Shown: positions 59,803 through 64,000 of the stretch, in pieces
Position numbering within the stretch: the stretch's first letter is position 1
Layout: each line of letters opens with the position of its first letter
Notes under the pieces: model-generated
Databases searched by the model: none
The model's input: the letters and a program-made list of their open reading frames with translations, nothing else
What the model was told of the DNA's origin: nothing
Made by a program: the position numbers and the translations under genes
Source: Paeniglutamicibacter gangotriensis Lz1y
GTDB taxonomy: Bacteria; Actinomycetota; Actinomycetes; Actinomycetales; Micrococcaceae
Direction: 5' to 3'
NCBI RefSeq assembly: GCF_000348945.1
Contig: NZ_AOCK01000005.1
Span: 248,001 to 312,000 of the forward strand
Length of the DNA stretch: 64,000 nt

Positions 59803-61542
59803 CTACTCTACGAGCTTTCCGGCGCTCGAGACCTCCTTGATCAATTCGGAGATCTCCGCTGGGATCTGCGGGATTGCCTCGCGAACGACGCCTTCACTGG
59901 GTGACCACACTAGGTTCACCCGCAGTGAATCATCCATCGCCGGGTAGTCGCTGCGGTTGTGACAGCCACGGGTCTCCCGGCGCTCGAGAGCCGCTTCAAG
60001 GGTGGCCCGAGCGGCCAACGCCGAACCCAACAGGTCAAACGCATGGGCGAGGTCCTGGAAGCCTGCGATATCCGGATGGATCCCGACGTGCTCCATGCGC
60101 CCTTCGATGTCGTCCAGCTTGGCCAGTCCGGCTTGCAGGCCTTCCTCGTCCCGGACCACGCCAGCATGGTCGGTCATCATGTTGCGAATAGCACGCTGCA
60201 GTTCGCGAACGTTTTCCTGTCCGTTCGCGGCCAGCAGGTCATCGATCTCGGCCCGAGCGTGGGCGAGTGCCTTGGCCGAACGCGGCTGGGACTCCAGGGA
60301 AGCCGAGTACTTGGCAGCGGCCCGCGCAACGATACGCCCGAAGACGAGCAGTTCAATGAGCGAGTTGCCACCCAACCGGTTGGCCCCATGGAGTCCGCTT
60401 GAGGCCTCGCCAATGGCATAGAGACCGTTGACATCGGTGCCGTGGTCCTCCGGACGTACCCAGACCCCGCCCATGGAATAGTGAGCCGTGGGTGCGATTT
60501 CGATGGGTTCTGCGGTGACGTCGAGCATCTGCACTTCAAGCATGGTTTGGTAGACACGCGGCAGACGCTCCATGATGGTTTCGCGCGGCAGGTGCGAGAT
60601 ATCAAGCCAGACACCGCCGTTTTTGGTCCCGCGACCTTCCTTGATCTCGGTGTAGGCGGCCAGCGCCACCCGGTCCCGGGTGGAGAGTTCCTTGCGGACA
60701 GGATCGTAGCGTTCCATGAACCGCTCCCCCAACGCATTTCGCAGGATGCCGCCCTCGCCGCGGGCTGCCTCGGAGATCAGCGTGCCTGCGGCACTTTCGG
60801 GTTCGATGATGCCCGAGGGGTGGAACTGCACCAGTTCAGGATCGCGCAGCCGTGCTCCGGCGTCCACGGCCAGACGGAAGGCATCTCCGGTGTTTTCGTC
60901 GCGGCGCGAGGAAGTGCGACGCCAGATGCGAGTGTGTCCGCCCGCCGCCAGGATCACCGAGTCGGCATGGATGAGGTAACGCTTGCCGGTGTTGATGTCG
61001 AAGCCATAGGCACCGAAGACCTGGTTGTCCTTTACCAAAAGGCGGGTGATGTAGACCGAATCAAGAATCGGGATCTGCAGCTGTTCGGCACGGTTCACCA
61101 AACTGCGTTGGATTTCCAGCCCCGTGTAGTCTCCGGCAAAGGCGGTGCGGCGGAAGGTGTGGGCGCCGAAGAAGCGCTGGGAGATGCGCCCGTCCTCTTC
61201 ACGGGCGAATCCCATGCCGTAGCGTTCCAGGTCGTGGATCCCCTGGGCGGCTCCGCGGGCGACAATTTCGACCGTGTGCGGATTGGCCAGCATGTAGCTT
61301 TCCTTGATGGTGTCCGCAGCATGCTGCTGCCAGGAGTCTTCCTTGTCCATGGTGCCAAGGGCGGCGTTGATGCCGCCGGCGGCGAGCGACGTATGGGCGT
61401 CGTTGCGCGGCCGCTTTCCCACGGCGAGAACGTCAACACCCATTTCTGCCAGCTCGATTGCGGCTCGCAGGCCAGACCCGCCGGTGCCGATGACCAAGAC
61501 GGTGGTGGAGATTTGCTGTTCGTTCGGGTTCATTGTCCTCAT
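59803..61542 (-). CDS. Stand-alone FAD-dependent fumarate reductase/succinate dehydrogenase-like flavoprotein
   Basis: This 579-residue protein resembles SdhA/FrdA and L-aspartate oxidase. The FAD fold is VLVIGTGGSGLRAAIEL near residue 16. AHTSLAAGGINAAL near 50 keeps the His that carries covalent FAD in SdhA/FrdA. ELVQFHPSG is near 243, the active-site region TAHYSMGGVWV near 365, and GEASSGLHGANRLGGNSL near 390. The late ETRGCHNRSDYPAMDD fits the FrdA-type end. No iron-sulfur or membrane subunit lies nearby, so a soluble fumarate reductase, aspartate oxidase or other dicarboxylate oxidase is possible. A LysR gene diverges from it. ATG at 61542 or 61533 could be the start. Confidence 0.75.
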   Translation of the reverse strand: MRTMNPNEQQISTTVLVIGTGGSGLRAAIELAEMGVDVLAVGKRPRNDAHTSLAAGGINAALGTMDKEDSWQQHAADTIKESYMLANPHTVEIVARGAAQGIHDLERYGMGFAREEDGRISQRFFGAHTFRRTAFAGDYTGLEIQRSLVNRAEQLQIPILDSVYITRLLVKDNQVFGAYGFDINTGKRYLIHADSVILAAGGHTRIWRRTSSRRDENTGDAFRLAVDAGARLRDPELVQFHPSGIIEPESAAGTLISEAARGEGGILRNALGERFMERYDPVRKELSTRDRVALAAYTEIKEGRGTKNGGVWLDISHLPRETIMERLPRVYQTMLEVQMLDVTAEPIEIAPTAHYSMGGVWVRPEDHGTDVNGLYAIGEASSGLHGANRLGGNSLIELLVFGRIVARAAAKYSASLESQPRSAKALAHARAEIDDLLAANGQENVRELQRAIRNMMTDHAGVVRDEEGLQAGLAKLDDIEGRMEHVGIHPDIAGFQDLAHAFDLLGSALAARATLEAALERRETRGCHNRSDYPAMDDSLRVNLVWSPSEGVVREAIPQIPAEISELIKEVSSAGKLVE

Positions 61543-61613
61543 GTCTTCAACGCTAGGAACCTTCCCACGATTAGTCCAATGAATCTTCCTGTTTGATCCG
61601 ATGCATATAAGCT

Positions 61614-62561
61614 ATGAACATGAATCTGGAACAGCTCCAAAGTTTTGTGGAAGTGGCCCGCATCGGCCATTTCACCCGCGCCGCCGCGCATCTGCACCTG
61701 GCTCAACCTTCCCTTAGCCGGCAAATCTCCACCTTGGAAACCGACCTCGGTGCGGTGCTCTTCCACCGGGTCCGGGGCAACATCTCACTGACCGCCGCCG
61801 GCGAATCACTGCTTCCCTTGGCCAAGCGCATGCTCGCCGATGCCGACAGAGTTCGCCACGAGATGCAGGAACTTGCGGGACTGGCGAAGGGGCGGGTGAG
61901 ACTCGGCGCCACACCGACGCTGTGCGTTAGCCTCGTCGCCGACGTGTTGACCTCGTTCCACGCGGCATACCCCGGCATCGACCTGCACCTGAGCGAACGT
62001 GGTTCACGCGGGCTGCTCGATGAACTTGCCGAGGGAACACTCGATCTGGCACTCATCACCACTTCCGAGGAACCAAGCCCCAGCGTAGCGAGCTTGCAAC
62101 GACTCCCGCTACTCACCGAGGAGTTGGTTGTCGTCGCTGCTGCCCACAGTCCACTTCTGGGAAATTCCGGGTCCCTCACACTGGAACAGGTGGCTCTTCT
62201 TCCGCAGATCTCCTTCCATGAAAGCTACGACCTCCGGGCCACCACCATGGCGGCCTTCCACGAAGCCCGCCTGAGCCCCCATATGGTGCTCGAAGGGGCA
62301 GAAATGGACGCGGTGCTGCGCTGCGTGGAGCGCGGTTTGGGCATCGCGGTGGTCCCGGCCATGGTCTTGGCCGACCGACCCGGCCTGCAATCGGCCAGGC
62401 TCACCAACCCGCGGCTCACACGCTCGATCCGCTTGGCCCACCGCAAGGACCTGCAGCTCACACGCGCCGCGGCCGCCATGCAAGAGATGATCATCAAAAC
62501 CGCCGACATGCTCTCGTTAACCGCCGCCGGGAAAAACGGCATGGTCCTGCGGGCACTCTAG
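61614..62561 (+). CDS. LysR-family transcriptional regulator
   Basis: A 315-residue LysR protein. The helix-turn-helix is typical: LEQLQSFVEVARIGHFTRAAAHLHLAQPSLSRQISTLETDLGAVLF at residues 5-50. The periplasmic-binding-like effector domain follows (GRVRLGATPTLCVSLVADVL ... GLGIAVVPAMVLADRP). LysR genes usually control the divergent neighbour, here the flavoprotein, which lies 71 bases away. The intergenic stretch has TTGATC and CATATAAG near the start, so this promoter is close. The ligand is unknown. Confidence 0.87.
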   Translation: MNMNLEQLQSFVEVARIGHFTRAAAHLHLAQPSLSRQISTLETDLGAVLFHRVRGNISLTAAGESLLPLAKRMLADADRVRHEMQELAGLAKGRVRLGATPTLCVSLVADVLTSFHAAYPGIDLHLSERGSRGLLDELAEGTLDLALITTSEEPSPSVASLQRLPLLTEELVVVAAAHSPLLGNSGSLTLEQVALLPQISFHESYDLRATTMAAFHEARLSPHMVLEGAEMDAVLRCVERGLGIAVVPAMVLADRPGLQSARLTNPRLTRSIRLAHRKDLQLTRAAAAMQEMIIKTADMLSLTAAGKNGMVLRAL

Positions 62562-62809
62562 GATTCCGGCGGCTCACCCCGGGGCTCGGGAGCGGGCTTG
62601 CCACACCTCGATATTCCTGTCCGCATGGATTCACCGGCGGCAGGCGGCACGGCACGGTTCTTGCGGCCCGGAGCTGACCCTCCAATGTGGCGGTGCCAAC
62701 ACCCGCTTCGCAAGCACTACCGCCGGGCTGCGATTAGGCTTGGGGCAGGCCCATTCGCAGCATGCATCCGCCGCACTGTGGGCCCCGAAACAACTTTTCA
62801 AGGACCCAC

Positions 62810-63649
62810 TTGCCTTTTACACTGGCCCACCCGGCTGCCATCTTGCCCTTCCTTCGTCAACCATTCGTGCCGATCGCATTGATTGCCGGCGCCATGGCAC
62901 CGGACATCCCCTACTTCGCGATGGTGTCATCTACCAGCGAGTCTTGGTACGAACCGTTTCTCAACGGCACCAATTCACATGACTTCGCCCAGATCCTGAG
63001 CGTCGGCCTACCTCTGGCACTGGTCCTGGCCGGCTTCCTGTGGCTGGTGGCACGTCCGCTGCGCTGGGCCACGCCCGATGCCTGGCTGCCCACCAAGACC
63101 CCCGCGACGGGCCGCAAGCCGAGCAGCGCAAGAATCGCGCTGTGGACCTTCTACTCACTGATGCTGGGCTTGGTCACCCACCTCGCATGGGATTCTTTGA
63201 CCCATGGGGGTGGCCGGGTGGTCCAATTGCTCCCGGTCCTCTCCACCGAGCTGTTCAGCGGGTTCCCTGCCTATCGGATCCTGCAGCATCTGAGCACCGT
63301 GGTCGGCTTGCTCGTGCTGCTCTGGTGGTACGTCAAACGGGTGAAGGCATCACGCGCGGCAGACACCAGCACCGAGACGTCCGTAACCAGGTTTCGGACC
63401 GCACTTGTCGGATTGATCTTGCTCGTCCCGGCAGCACTCGCCGCCGGCATCGGCGTTTCGCACGAGCTCACCGTCAACGCCGAGCTCGGGGCCGGCATCG
63501 GTGTCGAACTCGGGATCGAGTCGCTGCTGTGGATCGCCATTACCCGTGGCGGCGCAGCATTGCTTCTCGCCGCGACCGCCTATGGCCTCGTCTGGCAGGG
63601 CACGGCGCTGTTTATTTGGCTCCGAACCCGGGCTCATTCCCGAGCCTGA
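62810..63649 (+). CDS. DUF4184 family membrane protein
   Basis: A 279-residue protein with about six hydrophobic segments. The family start MPFTLAHPAAILPFLRQPFVPIALIAGAMAPD is present if TTG at 62810 is the start codon, and AAGGA lies six bases ahead of it. The frame is open to 62762, but those residues do not belong to the family. THLAWDSLTHGGGR near residue 130 holds conserved histidines and an aspartate. The family has an alpha-helical phospholipase-like or metal-dependent hydrolase-like pattern, but its function is not known. The gene stands alone. Confidence 0.78.
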   Translation: MPFTLAHPAAILPFLRQPFVPIALIAGAMAPDIPYFAMVSSTSESWYEPFLNGTNSHDFAQILSVGLPLALVLAGFLWLVARPLRWATPDAWLPTKTPATGRKPSSARIALWTFYSLMLGLVTHLAWDSLTHGGGRVVQLLPVLSTELFSGFPAYRILQHLSTVVGLLVLLWWYVKRVKASRAADTSTETSVTRFRTALVGLILLVPAALAAGIGVSHELTVNAELGAGIGVELGIESLLWIAITRGGAALLLAATAYGLVWQGTALFIWLRTRAHSRA

Positions 63650-64000
63650 TTTCCACATTCCCGCACGACCCTCACAACCCGGCATCGGCCCATACCAACA
63701 CCTGAATCCAGACGTCGCCCTCGACGAGGCACCAGACTTCTGGCTGCCCGGACCCGCACGGAATCGGGCACTCAAACTTTCACGATGCAGATAAACTATT
63801 CCAAATCAAAAGTGGTGCAGATCATTTTTCCTTGGCTATCTTGGTGTTTGCTTGTCAAGGGCGGATTTTCCACCCTGCAGGGGAGATTGACTACCAGGCG
63901 CAACTAATCCATCAGCCGTTTCGAAGCTGCGGAGGGTCGCCTGGGACAGGTCAAAAATCCTAGGCTTCCACACTCCTGCGCTTCGTCTGGAGCACAAGGA
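63650..64000. other. Non-coding right edge
   Basis: About 350 bases without a supported gene. The middle part (63780-63860) is AT-rich and could hold a promoter for a gene beyond the window. No repeat or RNA gene was recognised. Confidence 0.35.

Noticed and set aside
63501-63794. 97-codon plus-strand frame at the right edge
   Set aside because: Its first half is antiparallel in frame to the DUF4184 gene, and it has no ribosome site or family features.

Overview
The window is high-GC DNA from an actinobacterium, most likely a member of the Micrococcaceae (Arthrobacter, Paeniglutamicibacter or a close relative). The gene content fits a soil heterotroph: aromatic-acid catabolism under IclR and TetR regulators, a BioQ-type biotin operon, LutABC lactate oxidation and a glycine betaine ABC importer. 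This placement is inferred from protein style and operator sequences, not from a marker gene. No rRNA, tRNA, CRISPR array, transposase or phage gene was seen.

Layout. 1-350: end of an IclR regulator. 431-7026 (minus): an operon for a multicomponent Rieske ring-hydroxylating dioxygenase (alpha, ferredoxin, ferredoxin reductase, beta), a dihydrodiol dehydrogenase, an acyl-CoA ligase and a small GNAT-like protein. 7457-9368 (plus): an MHS-family transporter and a PaaI-type thioesterase. 10017-19321: a TetR regulator diverging from mhpB-D-F-E, then an isochorismatase-like protein, two oxidoreductases, an IclR regulator and mhpA. Together these would import phenylpropanoid-type acids, hydroxylate the ring, cleave it meta and deliver pyruvate plus acetyl-CoA. 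The C-C hydrolase MhpC is not in the window. 19380-25122 (minus): bioB-bioA-bioF-cytochrome P450-bioD, tightly overlapped, behind two BioQ-like palindromes. 25402-29149: CdaR-type regulator, glycerate kinase, GntP permease. 29350-29688: an orphan second Rieske ferredoxin. 30203-33329: glycine betaine ABC transporter.

33617-43265: a copper and nitrogen-oxide region. It holds an RclA-like flavoprotein, a 915-residue fusion of a polytopic membrane domain, a cupredoxin and a NirK-type nitrite reductase, an NnrS-like membrane protein, a cysteine-bearing HTH regulator and a divergent DUF2249 protein. VOC, MarR and OsmC genes follow. 43356-51628: an AztD-like zinc lipoprotein behind a Zur-like box, a secreted 5'-nucleotidase, an amino-acid permease, an MFS exporter, a DUF1304 protein and a medium-chain reductase. 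51648-57472: lactate regulator LldR, permease LldP and divergent lutABC, with three TGGTCNGACCA boxes between lldP and lutA. 57541-59716: a decaying pair, an IclR regulator with an in-frame amber codon and an aromatic-acid MFS transporter with one amber codon and two frameshifts. 59803-63649: a stand-alone fumarate-reductase-like flavoprotein, a divergent LysR regulator and a DUF4184 membrane protein.

The most unusual signals are the P450 in the biotin operon that lacks the ExxR motif, the triple-domain copper nitrite reductase with a 12-bp repeat linker, the orphan duplicate ferredoxin, the missing MhpC step, and the two adjacent broken genes.
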